Source: Arenimonas sp049195245
GTDB lineage: Bacteria; Pseudomonadota; Gammaproteobacteria; Xanthomonadales; Xanthomonadaceae
Direction: 5' to 3'
Assembly: GCF_049195245.1 (NCBI RefSeq)
Contig: NZ_JBMIRR010000027.1
Location: forward strand, 744,001 to 808,000
Length of the DNA: 64,000 nucleotides
Part shown: positions 31,724-43,266 of the stretch, one piece after another
Layout of the letters: every line of letters starts with the position of its first letter
Position numbering within the stretch: the first letter of the stretch is position 1
The notes under the pieces: generated by a model
Seen by the model: the letters and a program-made list of their open reading frames with translations, nothing else
Told to the model about the DNA's origin: nothing
Databases searched by the model: none
Program-made: the position numbers and the translations under genes

Positions 31724-34663
31724 ATGGCAGCTGGCATGTTGCGCATTGCGTGCGTGGCCCTGGTGGCGATGCTGTGCGGGCCCGCGCAGGCCCTGGAACA
31801 AAAGGCGCTGGACGCCTACGCGCGCGAGGTCTGGACCACGCGCGACGGCCTGCCGCACAACCAGGTCAACTCGATCGCGCAGACGCCGGAAGGCTACCTA
31901 TGGTTCGCCACCTGGGAAGGCGTGGTGCGCTACAACGGCCAGGAGTTCCGCGCCTTCGGCCGCAACAACGTGCCGGCGCTGCGCGATTCCGGCATCCGGT
32001 CCGTCACCGTCGGCCCCAGCGGCGCACTGGTGGTGGCCACCTCGCGCGGCGGCGTCAGCGTGCTGCGCGGCGAGGAGTGGTCCACCTACACCACCGAAAA
32101 TGGCCTGGCCCAGGATGAAACCTTCGCCGCCATCGAGGACCGCGCCGGCCGCATCTGGGTCGCCACCGAAAGTCGCGGCATCACCCGCCTCGAGGGGACC
32201 GAGCACCTGGTGTTCAACACCGGCAACGGACTGGCGTCCGACGTGGGCTACGCCGTCATCGAAGACGGCGCGGGTGCGGTGTGGGTCGCCACCGGTGAAG
32301 GCGTCGCGCGCATCCAGGGCGACCGGGTTCAGGCTTTCTCGGTCGAGGCCGGCTTGCCCAAGGGCGCCGTCTTCAGCCTGGCCATCGCGCCGGACGGCCA
32401 GCTTTACGTCGGCACCGAGGCGGGCCTTTACGTCGGGCGCGGCGGCCGCTTCGAACCCATCAACGCCGAGTTCCCGAAGGTGGCCGTGGCCAGCCTGCAG
32501 GTGGACGAACTCGGCAGCCTGTGGATCGGCACCGTCAACCGCGGCCTGATGCGCCTGGGTGCGCGCGGCCTGGAGCGGTTCGACGCGGCCGACGGCCTGC
32601 CCAACAACCGGGTCGCCTCGCTGTTCGCCGATCGCGAGGGCAGTCTCTGGGTCGGCACCAATGCCGGCCTGATGCGATTCGCGGACACCCCCTTCATCAC
32701 GCTCGACAGCCACCACGGCCTGGCCGACGACTACGTGCGGGCCCTGCTGCAGACGCGTTCCGGCGACATCCTGATCGGCACCAGCCGCGGCATGGACGTG
32801 TGGCGCGACGAGGTGGTCACCGGCACCGAGGGCCTGGAAGGCGACTCGGTGCTGAGCCTGGCCGAGGACCGCGCCGGCAACGTCTGGCTGGGCACGTATT
32901 CCACGGGCCTGGTGCGATGGAAGGACGGCGCCGTGGTCGAGCGCCTCACCAGCGGCGAGGGCCTGCCTTCCAACCAGGTGCGCGCGGTGCACGAGGCCCG
33001 GGACGGCAGCTTCTGGATCGGCACCTCCCGCGGCCTGCTGCGGCGCAAGGAGGGCCGGGACACGGTGCTGGGCGAGAAGGACGGCATGCCGCGCGACTTC
33101 GTGCTCAGCCTGTTCGAATCGGCCGACGGCAGCGTGTGGGCCGGTACCTCCAACGGTGCGGCGCGCATCGACGGCGACGAAGTCACCGCGCTCGACCTGT
33201 CGTCCATGGACGGCGCGCAGGACGTGTTCGGCATGCACGAGGACGCCGACGGAACGCTGTGGTTCGCCACCGACCGCGGCCTGGTGCGCCGTCGCAACGG
33301 CAGCCTGAGCATCGTCGGCGGACTGCAGGGGCTGCCGGTGGATGCGGTGTTCCAGGTGGTGGTGGACAGCTACGGCAACTTCTGGCTCACCTCGAACGCC
33401 GGCGTGGTGTACGTGCGCCGCGACGACATGGAATCGGTGGCCAATGGCGGCGGCGAGCGCCTGGACTACCAGCAGTTCGCCGAAGCCGACGGCATGGGCA
33501 GTGCCCAGTGCAACGGCGGTGCCGGTCCGGCCGCGCTGCGGGCACAGGACGGCAGCATCTGGGTGGCCACCGCCAAGGGCGTGTCGGTGGTGCAGCCCGA
33601 CCAGCTGCCGCGCTACCAGCTGGCGCCGCCGCCGGTGGTGATCGAAGGCCTGCGCGTGGACGACCGCAACGCCAGCGCCAACGGCAACCTGGTGCTGCCG
33701 CCCGGCACGCGCAAGCTCGAGTTGGACTACGTGAGCCTGAGCTACCGCACGCCCGAGCAGATCCGCTACCGCTACCGGCTGGAAGGCTTCGACAACGGCT
33801 GGGTCGAGCGCAGCACGCGCCGCAACGCCCAGTACACCAACCTGCCGCCGGGCCAGTACCGGTTCCAGGTCAGCGCCGCGCAGCGCGGCAGCGGCTGGAG
33901 CCCGGAGACGGCCTCGGTGAACTTCGAGATCCAGCCGCGCCTGTACCAGCGCGCCTGGTTCCTGCCGCTGGCGGGTTCGCTGCTGGCGCTGTTCCTGTAC
34001 GGCCTGTACCGCGCCCGGGTGAGCCAGCTCAAGAGCCGCGAGGCGCAGCTGAGCCGGATCGTGGACGACCGCACCCGCGCGCTGAGCGAAAAGAACGGCG
34101 AGCTGGAAGCCAAGAACGAAACCATCCGCAAGCAGTCCGAGATCTTCGAGCAGCTCTCGCGCACCGACGCGCTGACCGGCCTGCCCAACCGCCGCAGCAT
34201 GGACGAGACCCTGGCGCGCATCTACCAGGACGCGGTGCTCAACGACCAGCCGCTCACCTTCGGCCTGCTCGACATCGACCACTTCAAGCGCATCAACGAC
34301 GGCTTCTCGCACGACGTGGGCGACGAAGCGCTGCGGCGCGTGGCCGCAGTGATGCGCGACCAGGTCGGCCAGCAGAATGTCGGCCGCTGGCGCGGCGACG
34401 AGCGCGTGGCGCGCTGGGGTGGCGAGGAGTTCGCCTTGCTGTTCCCGCTGGCCGACATGGCGGCCGCCACCGCGCAGGCCGAAGCCCTGCGCCAGGCCAT
34501 CGAGGCCATCGACTGCAGCGATTTCGCGCCGGGCCTGAAGATCACCGCCAGCATCGGCCTGGCCGAACGCACCGGCCTGTCGCACCACGAACGCCTGGTG
34601 TCGCGCGCGGACCAGCGCCTGTACGAGGCCAAGCACGCCGGCCGCAACCGGGTGGTGGGGTGA
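31724..34663 (+). CDS. Periplasmic two-component-regulator propeller fused to a diguanylate cyclase
   Basis: A 979-residue membrane sensor. In order: signal peptide (about 1-23); a long periplasmic propeller built of Reg_prop repeats (about 28-640; recurring units such as GYLWFATWEGVVRYNG, SLWIGTVNRGLMR and SFWIGTSRGLLRR); a Y_Y_Y domain (about 665-745); one membrane helix (about 748-766); a short coiled coil; and a GGDEF domain (about 815-979) with an intact active site GGEEF near residue 908. It would make c-di-GMP in response to a periplasmic signal. The inhibitory I-site reads RGDE instead of RxxD. The signal is unknown. Start choice: ATG 31724, with ATG 31736 as an alternative. Confidence 0.9.
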   Translation: MAAGMLRIACVALVAMLCGPAQALEQKALDAYAREVWTTRDGLPHNQVNSIAQTPEGYLWFATWEGVVRYNGQEFRAFGRNNVPALRDSGIRSVTVGPSGALVVATSRGGVSVLRGEEWSTYTTENGLAQDETFAAIEDRAGRIWVATESRGITRLEGTEHLVFNTGNGLASDVGYAVIEDGAGAVWVATGEGVARIQGDRVQAFSVEAGLPKGAVFSLAIAPDGQLYVGTEAGLYVGRGGRFEPINAEFPKVAVASLQVDELGSLWIGTVNRGLMRLGARGLERFDAADGLPNNRVASLFADREGSLWVGTNAGLMRFADTPFITLDSHHGLADDYVRALLQTRSGDILIGTSRGMDVWRDEVVTGTEGLEGDSVLSLAEDRAGNVWLGTYSTGLVRWKDGAVVERLTSGEGLPSNQVRAVHEARDGSFWIGTSRGLLRRKEGRDTVLGEKDGMPRDFVLSLFESADGSVWAGTSNGAARIDGDEVTALDLSSMDGAQDVFGMHEDADGTLWFATDRGLVRRRNGSLSIVGGLQGLPVDAVFQVVVDSYGNFWLTSNAGVVYVRRDDMESVANGGGERLDYQQFAEADGMGSAQCNGGAGPAALRAQDGSIWVATAKGVSVVQPDQLPRYQLAPPPVVIEGLRVDDRNASANGNLVLPPGTRKLELDYVSLSYRTPEQIRYRYRLEGFDNGWVERSTRRNAQYTNLPPGQYRFQVSAAQRGSGWSPETASVNFEIQPRLYQRAWFLPLAGSLLALFLYGLYRARVSQLKSREAQLSRIVDDRTRALSEKNGELEAKNETIRKQSEIFEQLSRTDALTGLPNRRSMDETLARIYQDAVLNDQPLTFGLLDIDHFKRINDGFSHDVGDEALRRVAAVMRDQVGQQNVGRWRGDERVARWGGEEFALLFPLADMAAATAQAEALRQAIEAIDCSDFAPGLKITASIGLAERTGLSHHERLVSRADQRLYEAKHAGRNRVVG

Positions 34664-35559
34664 TCAGCCGCGGTCGGGGTCGTCCACCGCCGCGGTGATC
34701 TGGGCCAGCGGGCGGCCATCGGCATCGTGGTGGTACACGTGCAGGTCGCGCTGCGGGTAGGGGATGGATACCCCCGCCTGGGTGAAGTCGCGGGTCACCG
34801 CTTCGGTCAGGTCGCTCTTTGTGGTCACGAAGTCGGGCGTCTCCACCCAGGCGCGCAGCACCAGGTCCACGCTGCTCTCGCCCAGCCCCGTCACCAGCAC
34901 ATCCGGCGCCGGATCGGCCAGCACCTTGCCATGGGCACTGGCGATGGCCAGCAGGACCTCGCGCGCCTTCGCCAGGTCGTCGTCGTAGCCGATGCCCACA
35001 GGCAGGTCGATGCGACGCTGGCTGCGCGCCGTGTAATTGACGATGGGCGCGGCGGTGATCTGGCTGTTGGGCAGGATCACGTCATGGTTCTGGTAGGTGC
35101 GCAGCACGGTCTGGAAGATGCGCACCTGCTCGACGATGCCTTCCTGGCCGGCCACCACCACGGCGTCGCCGGCGCGGAAGGGCCGCAGCACGATCAGCAT
35201 CACGCCCGAGGCAATGTTGGACAGCGAATCCTTCAGCGCCAGGCCGATGGCCAGGCCGGCGGCGCCGAGCACCGCGATCAGCGACGTGGTCGGCACGCCC
35301 AGCGCATCCAGCGCCGCCACCGACACCACGATGACGCCAATGGCATAGGCCAGGCCGCGCAGGAAGTCGCGCAGGATCTGTTCGACGCCGAAGCGGCCCA
35401 TGCCGCGGTCCAGGGCGCGCGACAGCAGGCGCGCCAGCCAGAAGCCGACGCCGGCCACCAGCAGGGCCAGGCCGATGCGCATCAGCCAGTCCGACGCCAT
35501 CGCCTGCTGGAAGAGGCCGGATGCGGTGGCCTCCCAGTGGTTGATGGTCGCAGTGCCCA

Positions 35560-35560
<1 letters not shown>
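34664..35560 (-). CDS. Small mechanosensitive channel, MscS family
   Basis: A 298-residue inner-membrane channel with three helices (about 22-45, 67-88 and 92-118). The third, pore-lining helix contains the Gly/Ala pattern VLGAAGLAIGLALKDSLSNIASG. The beta domain with VVVAGQEGIVEQV (near 145) and the C-terminal alpha/beta domain follow. It gives protection against hypo-osmotic shock. The start at 35560 overlaps the ppsA stop (ATGA on the minus strand), so it is probably cotranscribed with ppsA; a longer start at 35653 lies inside ppsA. It converges on the diguanylate cyclase gene with no gap. Confidence 0.9.
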
Positions 35561-37932
<2,372 letters not shown>

Positions 37933-38094
37933 GGGGATCTCCGTGCGCTCGGGGCGGGGCTGCGGACGGACGGCAGGCACCCGGGTAAGATGGGGTTCAA
38001 GCTGCGTATGATGCGACCCCGGCGCAAGCCATACAAGCTTGAATTATCTGGGAATTCATGCGCCGCGCGACGGCGCCGGGCGAGAGGACGCGGC

Positions 38095-38916
38095 ATGGCG
38101 GGCGAACGACCGGTTTTTTATGTTTCCGACGGCACCGGCATCACCGCCGAGACCATTGGCCACAGCCTGCTCACCCAGTTCAACGGCGTTGCGTTCAACA
38201 CCCGCCGCATCGCCTTCGTGGACAGCGTCGAGAAGGCCGAGGCCGCGGTCGCCGAGATCGTGCGCGCGGGCGAGGCCTGCGGCTGCCGGCCCGTGGTGGT
38301 CAACACGGTGGTGGACCCGGATCTGAATGCGCTGCTGGCGGAAAGCGGCGCCCTGATGCTGGACGTGTTCGCGCCCTTCATCAGCCCGCTGGAGCAGGAG
38401 CTGGGGCGCCGGCGCGAGGCGAGGGTAGGGCATGCGCATGGCCTGGTCGACTTCGCTGCGTACGAGACGCGCATCAACGCCACCAACTACGCGCTCACGC
38501 ACGACGACGGCATGGACATCCACTACGACGACGCCGACGTGATCCTGGTCGGGGTTTCGCGTTCTGGCAAGACGCCGACCTGCCTGTACATGGCGCTGCA
38601 CTACGGTGTGAAGGCGGCCAACTACCCGCTGACCGAAGAAGACCTGGAAGGCGCCGAGTTGCCGCGCCGGCTGCGCGCCCACCGCCGCAAGCTGTTCGGC
38701 CTGACCATCGATCCCGTGCGGCTGCAGAAGATCCGCGAGGAGCGCAAGCCCAATTCGCGCTACGCCAAGCTGGAAACCTGCCGCAGCGAAGTGGCCGCGG
38801 CCGAGGCCCTGTTCCGCCAGGAGTCGATTCCGGCGCTGAGCACCACCCATACGTCCATCGAGGAAATCGCCGGCAAGGTGCTGGCCCACCAAGGCATCCA
38901 CCGGCACATGTACTGA
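38095..38916 (+). CDS. ppsR: PEP synthase regulatory protein (bifunctional kinase/pyrophosphorylase, DUF299)
   Basis: Controls PpsA by ADP-dependent phosphorylation of a threonine next to the catalytic histidine and by the reverse Pi-dependent reaction. The 273 residues begin RPVFYVSDGTGITAETIGHSLL; the P-loop GVSRSGKTPT is at about 153-162. Length and motifs match the proteobacterial PSRP family. ATG 38095 has GAGAGGA nearby upstream. It is transcribed away from ppsA, and the 160 bases between the two coding starts include a less GC-rich stretch (ACAAGCTTGAATTATCTGGGAATTC) where promoters for both may lie. Confidence 0.94.
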   Translation: MAGERPVFYVSDGTGITAETIGHSLLTQFNGVAFNTRRIAFVDSVEKAEAAVAEIVRAGEACGCRPVVVNTVVDPDLNALLAESGALMLDVFAPFISPLEQELGRRREARVGHAHGLVDFAAYETRINATNYALTHDDGMDIHYDDADVILVGVSRSGKTPTCLYMALHYGVKAANYPLTEEDLEGAELPRRLRAHRRKLFGLTIDPVRLQKIREERKPNSRYAKLETCRSEVAAAEALFRQESIPALSTTHTSIEEIAGKVLAHQGIHRHMY

Positions 38917-38954
38917 GCACCGGAGCGTTCAGGGCCCTGTGCTAGCATCGAAAC

Positions 38955-39455
38955 ATGCCGGCCCCCACGCCCTCCCGCCGCGACATGCCCCGCCTGAGCC
39001 GGTTCGCCTGGCTCATGGGCCTGTACGGCGAGAACTTCCAGCGCCTGAGCCGGCTGTTCCAGCCGCAGGGGCTGAGCGCCGGCACCTACGTCTCGCGCGT
39101 GCCGGGCGGCCTGGACCTGCAGGTCGAAGTGCTCGAACAGCACGCCTACACGGTGGAGCTGCGCCTGAGCTATTTCATGCGCGACGACCAGACCGGCCAG
39201 CCCGATCCTTCGGCCTACGTGCGCCTCTACCGCGACGCGCGCCAGGCCGAAGTGACGCACTGCTACGTGGGCCGGCACTGGCAGGATGTGCTGGGCCTGC
39301 GGCCCAGCGTGCAGGCGATGGTGCACCACCGCCTGCGCATGAATGCCTTCCTCAACAAGTGGCTCGACTACCTGGACGGGCAGGGCCACGGCCCGCATAC
39401 CCTGTCGAGCATCGAACCCGAGCCGGCCGGTCAAAAAAATGTCGCCTGCGCTTGA
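38955..39455 (+). CDS. DUF1249 family protein (YqiB-like)
   Basis: A 166-residue cytoplasmic protein. The segments FAWLMGLYGENFQRLSRLF (about 17-35), AYTVELRLSYF (near 64) and RMNAFLNKWLDYLDGQGH (about 128-145) match DUF1249/YqiB, conserved in gammaproteobacteria and without known function. It starts 38 bases after ppsR. Its stop codon lies within the -35 box of the following tRNA promoter. Confidence 0.82.
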   Translation: MPAPTPSRRDMPRLSRFAWLMGLYGENFQRLSRLFQPQGLSAGTYVSRVPGGLDLQVEVLEQHAYTVELRLSYFMRDDQTGQPDPSAYVRLYRDARQAEVTHCYVGRHWQDVLGLRPSVQAMVHHRLRMNAFLNKWLDYLDGQGHGPHTLSSIEPEPAGQKNVACA

Positions 39456-39480
39456 CGAGTCCGGGGCGCCTGTCTAAACT
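39452..39480 (+). promoter_or_regulatory. Probable promoter of tRNA-Ala/tRNA-Glu
   Basis: TTGACG (39452-39457), a 17-base spacer and TAAACT (39475-39480). tRNA-Ala starts 18 bases later. The -35 box overlaps the end of the DUF1249 gene. Confidence 0.55.
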
Positions 39481-39498
39481 TCCGCTTCTTCCTTCGGT

Positions 39499-39574
<76 letters not shown>

Positions 39575-39600
39575 CTTATTCGCTTCAAACCTGTTTCAAC

Positions 39601-39676
39601 GTCCCCATCGTCTAGAGGCCTAGGACATTACCCTTTCACGGTAGCGACCGGGGTTCGAATCCCCGTGGGGACGCCA
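39601..39676 (+). tRNA. tRNA-Glu (anticodon TTC)
   Basis: A 76-base tRNA with encoded CCA, 26 bases after tRNA-Ala. The acceptor GTCCCCA pairs with TGGGGAC, the anticodon stem TTACC/GGTAG holds loop CTTTCAC, and the T loop is TTCGAAT. TTC reads glutamate codons GAA/GAG. Confidence 0.96.
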
Positions 39677-39693
39677 TCTCAGAGTTGTCCAGG

Positions 39694-39723
39694 AAAAGCC
39701 CGGCCCTGCCGGGCTTTTTCTTT
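39694..39723 (+). terminator. Rho-independent terminator after tRNA-Glu
   Basis: The stem AAAGCCCGGC-CCT-GCCGGGCTTT is followed by TTCTTT. It starts 18 bases after the tRNA-Glu CCA. Confidence 0.85.
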
Positions 39724-39771
39724 GGGCGATGCTTGGCCAAGATGGATGGATAGACGTTTCCGGAGACGCGC

Positions 39772-40437
39772 TTGTCCCTGCTGCTCGAACTCACCGCGCT
39801 TTCGCGCGCCCCGGCCGAACCCGGCTGGCTGGCCGAGGACGAACGTGCGCGCGCGGCGTCGCTGGGCGATGCGCTGCGGGGCAGGCAGTTCCTGGCCGGG
39901 CACAGCCTGGCCCGGCGGCTTGCGGCCGAACTGGCCGGGGGCGATCCCTGGCAGTGGCGGCTGGAAGTGGCCGATGATCAGCGCCGGGTGCTGCGCCGGT
40001 CCGGTGCCGATGAGCTCGGCGTCTCCATCAGCCACGCCGGCGACAGCCTGGCGGTGGTGGTCGCGACCCGGCCCGTCGGTATCGACATCGAAAGCACGGG
40101 CCGCGGCCGGGACTGGCTGGCCCTGGGCCGCACGATGTTCAGTCCCGAGGAGAACGAGGCGCTGCGGGCGGCCGGACCGGACGCGCTGGAATCGGTGTTC
40201 CTGCGGACCTGGACCCTGAAGGAGGCCTGGTCCAAGCGCAGTGGCCGTGGCCTGCAGCGGCAGGAGGCGCGCCGCTGCGGTGCGCTCCCGGCCGCGCCCG
40301 CCGAAGCCGAGGCCCGGCACTGGGTGCTTCCCGGGGGTCGCCAGCTGAGCCTGGCCGCCTGGCCGGGGGCCGAACTGCGGGCTCCGGGCTTGCCCGCCGC
40401 CGCGGGCCATTGGTCCTATCGCGAACGCGCGGACTGA
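39772..40437 (+). CDS. 4'-phosphopantetheinyl transferase (Sfp-like)
   Basis: Transfers the phosphopantetheine arm of CoA to carrier proteins. The 221 residues contain VSISHAGDSLAVVVA (near 84), the metal-binding GIDIES (103-108, with Asp105 and Glu107) and the WTLKEAWSKRSG motif (near 147), all diagnostic. The start is TTG 39772 preceded by GGAG at 39761. No acyl carrier or polyketide gene is adjacent, so the target is unknown. Its last 22 bases overlap the end of the convergent peptidase gene. Confidence 0.9.
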   Translation: MSLLLELTALSRAPAEPGWLAEDERARAASLGDALRGRQFLAGHSLARRLAAELAGGDPWQWRLEVADDQRRVLRRSGADELGVSISHAGDSLAVVVATRPVGIDIESTGRGRDWLALGRTMFSPEENEALRAAGPDALESVFLRTWTLKEAWSKRSGRGLQRQEARRCGALPAAPAEAEARHWVLPGGRQLSLAAWPGAELRAPGLPAAAGHWSYRERAD

Positions 40438-41987
40438 TTCTTTCCGTCCTGGTCAGGACCGGGCGAGGGCAAACCAGCGCCAAGACGCACGCGGATCGCC
40501 GCCATCTCGGCATCTCGACCCGCCGCGATGTCGTCGTCGGTGGGCGCCACCCGCACATCCGGCTCGACGCCGGCATCGGGCTCGTCCGCGACCGGAAACT
40601 GCCCGACCAAGGGAACATCCAGCTCCAGGCCGCTGTTGGGCAGGCGCAGGAAGAAGAACGCGCCGCCGTTGATGCCACGGCGGTTGCCGCCCGTGGGCTG
40701 GCCGACCAGAGTGGCCAGACCGCTGGCGCGCACCTGCCGCGCGAACTCGAAGGTGGCCGAACTGTTGGTCGGCCCGATGATCACGAACACCTTGCCCGCG
40801 TAGCGCGGCGCCACCGGCGCAATCGATTCGCTGCCGTCGGCCGCATGCCAGCGCGTCAGGGTGTAGAAGCCCGGCCGCGAGGGCACGGCCTGGTCGCCCC
40901 AGTCGCGGAAGCTGTCGTCCCAGGTATCCAGATGCGGCAGGAGGTCGTCGGGCACCTTGCGATAGCGCACCTCGTGCCGGACGCGCGGCATCGTCACCGT
41001 CCCGGACGCCAGTCGCGAGAGCAGCACGTCGCCGACGGACAGTCCGCCTTCGTTGCCCCGCAGGTCGATCACCAGTGCCGGCACTTCGTCGCGCACCAGG
41101 GTTTCGAAGCTGCGGGCGAGGAAGGCCTTCCAGTCCCACTGGCTGTCGTACAGCGCCCAGCCGGGCATGCGCAGCACCGCCAGCTGCGGATCGGCCAGGT
41201 CCAGGGTCCAGGCCGGCGCCGCCGGATCCTCGGCCACCGGCGCGGCCATCGCGCGACGGCCCGCGGGATCCAGCCCGTCCACGTGCACGTCGCCCGGCGA
41301 GGTCTCGCCCGGCCGCTGCACGCGCAGCTCGTAGCCCTGGGCCATGCCGGGGAACAGCAGCGGCAGGAAGACGTCGAAGGCCTCGATGCGATCGTCGCCC
41401 TGGACCTGCATCTGTGCGATGCGCTTGGCGTCGTTGCCGCCATCGGCCCGCGCCACGGTGAGCAGTGCCGCCAGGAGGTCGCTGGTGTCGATGCCGTTGA
41501 CGCGGGTGATCACGGTGCCGGGAATCAGACTGGCGTCTCCGGACCCGTTCGCCGTCACCACCATCCGACCGTCACGCCAGAGGAAATGGAAGGGCAGGTG
41601 GCCGCCCTGTTCGAACAAGGCCGCTTGCACCGGTTTCGACTGGTTGTAGAAGTTGGCGTAGGTGTGGCCACAGCGCACGGTCGCCGCCAGCCGCGAGAAC
41701 GCCAGGTAGGCCTGGGCCAGCGTGGCGCCGCCCTTTAGCTCGCGGCGCGTGGCCTCGAACCGGGCCTGCATCTGCTCCGGCGTGGAATAGCGATGGAGAC
41801 CGGGGTGGAGCTGGGTCCAGGCCCGCTCCAGCAGGTCCACGTCGGCAACCAGCCCGGCGCCGTCCAGCAGCGTGTCGGCCCGCAGCGGGGACGGCGGGGT
41901 CGTGGCATGGGACGGGGGCGCGGCCGCAGCGATGGCGGCCATCAGCAGGAAGGAGCACAGGGACTTCAAGCAAACGCGGAGGCTCAT
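40416..41987 (-). CDS. S41 family peptidase (C-terminal processing protease-like)
   Basis: A 523-residue exported protein. A signal peptide covers about residues 1-28. An N-terminal helical region (to about 110) is followed by a PDZ-like segment (about 140-230: IPGTVITRVNGIDTSDLL) and the S41 peptidase core from about 260, with VPALVIDLRGNEGG (near 308) and the catalytic serine region VIIGPTNSSATFEFARQ near residue 405. Substrate unknown. It is 88 bases downstream of an AraC-type regulator gene on the same strand and may be its target, which is inference. Confidence 0.85.
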   Translation of the reverse strand: MSLRVCLKSLCSFLLMAAIAAAAPPSHATTPPSPLRADTLLDGAGLVADVDLLERAWTQLHPGLHRYSTPEQMQARFEATRRELKGGATLAQAYLAFSRLAATVRCGHTYANFYNQSKPVQAALFEQGGHLPFHFLWRDGRMVVTANGSGDASLIPGTVITRVNGIDTSDLLAALLTVARADGGNDAKRIAQMQVQGDDRIEAFDVFLPLLFPGMAQGYELRVQRPGETSPGDVHVDGLDPAGRRAMAAPVAEDPAAPAWTLDLADPQLAVLRMPGWALYDSQWDWKAFLARSFETLVRDEVPALVIDLRGNEGGLSVGDVLLSRLASGTVTMPRVRHEVRYRKVPDDLLPHLDTWDDSFRDWGDQAVPSRPGFYTLTRWHAADGSESIAPVAPRYAGKVFVIIGPTNSSATFEFARQVRASGLATLVGQPTGGNRRGINGGAFFFLRLPNSGLELDVPLVGQFPVADEPDAGVEPDVRVAPTDDDIAAGRDAEMAAIRVRLGAGLPSPGPDQDGKNQSARSR

Positions 41988-42075
41988 GCGGTGTCGCCCG
42001 GGACAGAAGGGGGATGCGCACAGTGACCCCAGGCCTCACCGCAGGCGACCCGGAATCCTGCCTGTGCCCACATTT

Positions 42076-43242
42076 TCAGGATTTGAGCCCTTGCCGCTGC
42101 CGGAACGCACTGGGCGACTCGCCGGCCATGGCGCGGAACACCCGGTTGAAGCTGGCCTTGGACCCGAAGCCCACGGCCATCGCGATGGCCAGGATGTCCT
42201 CGTCTCCCTGCAGCCGCTGCTGCGCTTCAGCCACCCGGAACCGGTTGATGAAGTCGCTGAAACTCTGGCCCAGCCCCTCGTTGATGGCGCGCGACAGGTA
42301 ATGGGTATTGGTGCCGACGCGCCGCGCCAGCTCCGGCAGGCTCAGGTCCGGCTCGCGCCACCACTGGGCGGCCTGGACCTGGCCGGCCACCTTCTGCCCG
42401 AGCGCGGCCCAGTCCTTGCCCGACGCCGGCACCGTCGCGGGACGTTCAAGACTTGAGGCGGCGGGCGCATCAGGCTCGTCCAGGTCTGAAGCGGGCAGGG
42501 GCGGCGGATCCGGCCGCCAGGCGGGGTAGGGGTCACGCGCATGCCGCCAGCCCTCGATGCCCAGGTAATAGAGCACCGCGACGAAGCCCACGTACATCGG
42601 AAACTCGTCGAAATAGTCCAGCGGACGCCAGGCCAGCTGCAGGACCGTATGCGCCAGCCGCATCAGGATCACGGCGCCCATCGCAACCAAGAAACCGCGC
42701 AGCCACGGTAGCCGCCACTCCTCGCGGGCGCCGCTGTGCTGTTCCAGCCAGGCCTGGTAGCCGCGGAAGGCGCGCAGGGCCAGCACGAAGTACACCGCCA
42801 TGGAGGCGTGCACCAGCAGGGTTTCGACCGGCACGACCCAGGGCTCGTGCACCTGGTCCGACCAATCCCACTTGGCCTGCAGCGGCCAGGTGAACAGCAC
42901 GAGGTAGTACAAGCCTTGCAGCGCGGCCGGCAAAAAGTGCCAGCCCCAGCGCGACGGCAAGTCTGGCACCGCAAGCTGCCTGACGTAGAGCCAGAGCAGG
43001 GGACCGATCGCCAGCTCCCAGAAGAAGGGCGCGAAGGTCAGCCAGGGATAGGCGTCGTAGGCCCCGGCGTAGCCGATCGTGTAGGGCGTGACCAGCAACA
43101 CCACGACTCCCATCAGCGCCGCCAGGCAGCGGTTGGCGATGCGGTTGGCGGGGGCGCGCAGCAGCAGCGCGGCCACCGCGAGGCCGTGCAGGCTGCCGAC
43201 CAGCAGCAGCGTGCTCCAGGGGCCCAACGACATCTCGCTCAC
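42076..43242 (-). CDS. AraC-type regulator with N-terminal membrane domain
   Basis: A 388-residue protein. Residues about 1-230 hold seven hydrophobic helices, a membrane sensor domain seen in some AraC regulators. After a Pro/Asp-rich linker the C-terminal 100 residues are an AraC DNA-binding domain with two helix-turn-helices (LSLPELARRVGTNTHYLSRAI near 305 and ILAIAMAVGFGSKASFNRVF near 350). It would sense a membrane or periplasmic signal. Its gene ends 88 bases before the S41 peptidase and starts 24 bases after the multicopper oxidase stop, so it may be read with either. Confidence 0.87.
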   Translation of the reverse strand: MSEMSLGPWSTLLLVGSLHGLAVAALLLRAPANRIANRCLAALMGVVVLLVTPYTIGYAGAYDAYPWLTFAPFFWELAIGPLLWLYVRQLAVPDLPSRWGWHFLPAALQGLYYLVLFTWPLQAKWDWSDQVHEPWVVPVETLLVHASMAVYFVLALRAFRGYQAWLEQHSGAREEWRLPWLRGFLVAMGAVILMRLAHTVLQLAWRPLDYFDEFPMYVGFVAVLYYLGIEGWRHARDPYPAWRPDPPPLPASDLDEPDAPAASSLERPATVPASGKDWAALGQKVAGQVQAAQWWREPDLSLPELARRVGTNTHYLSRAINEGLGQSFSDFINRFRVAEAQQRLQGDEDILAIAMAVGFGSKASFNRVFRAMAGESPSAFRQRQGLKS

Positions 43243-43266
43243 CGCGGACCCCGACAGGATCGGTGT

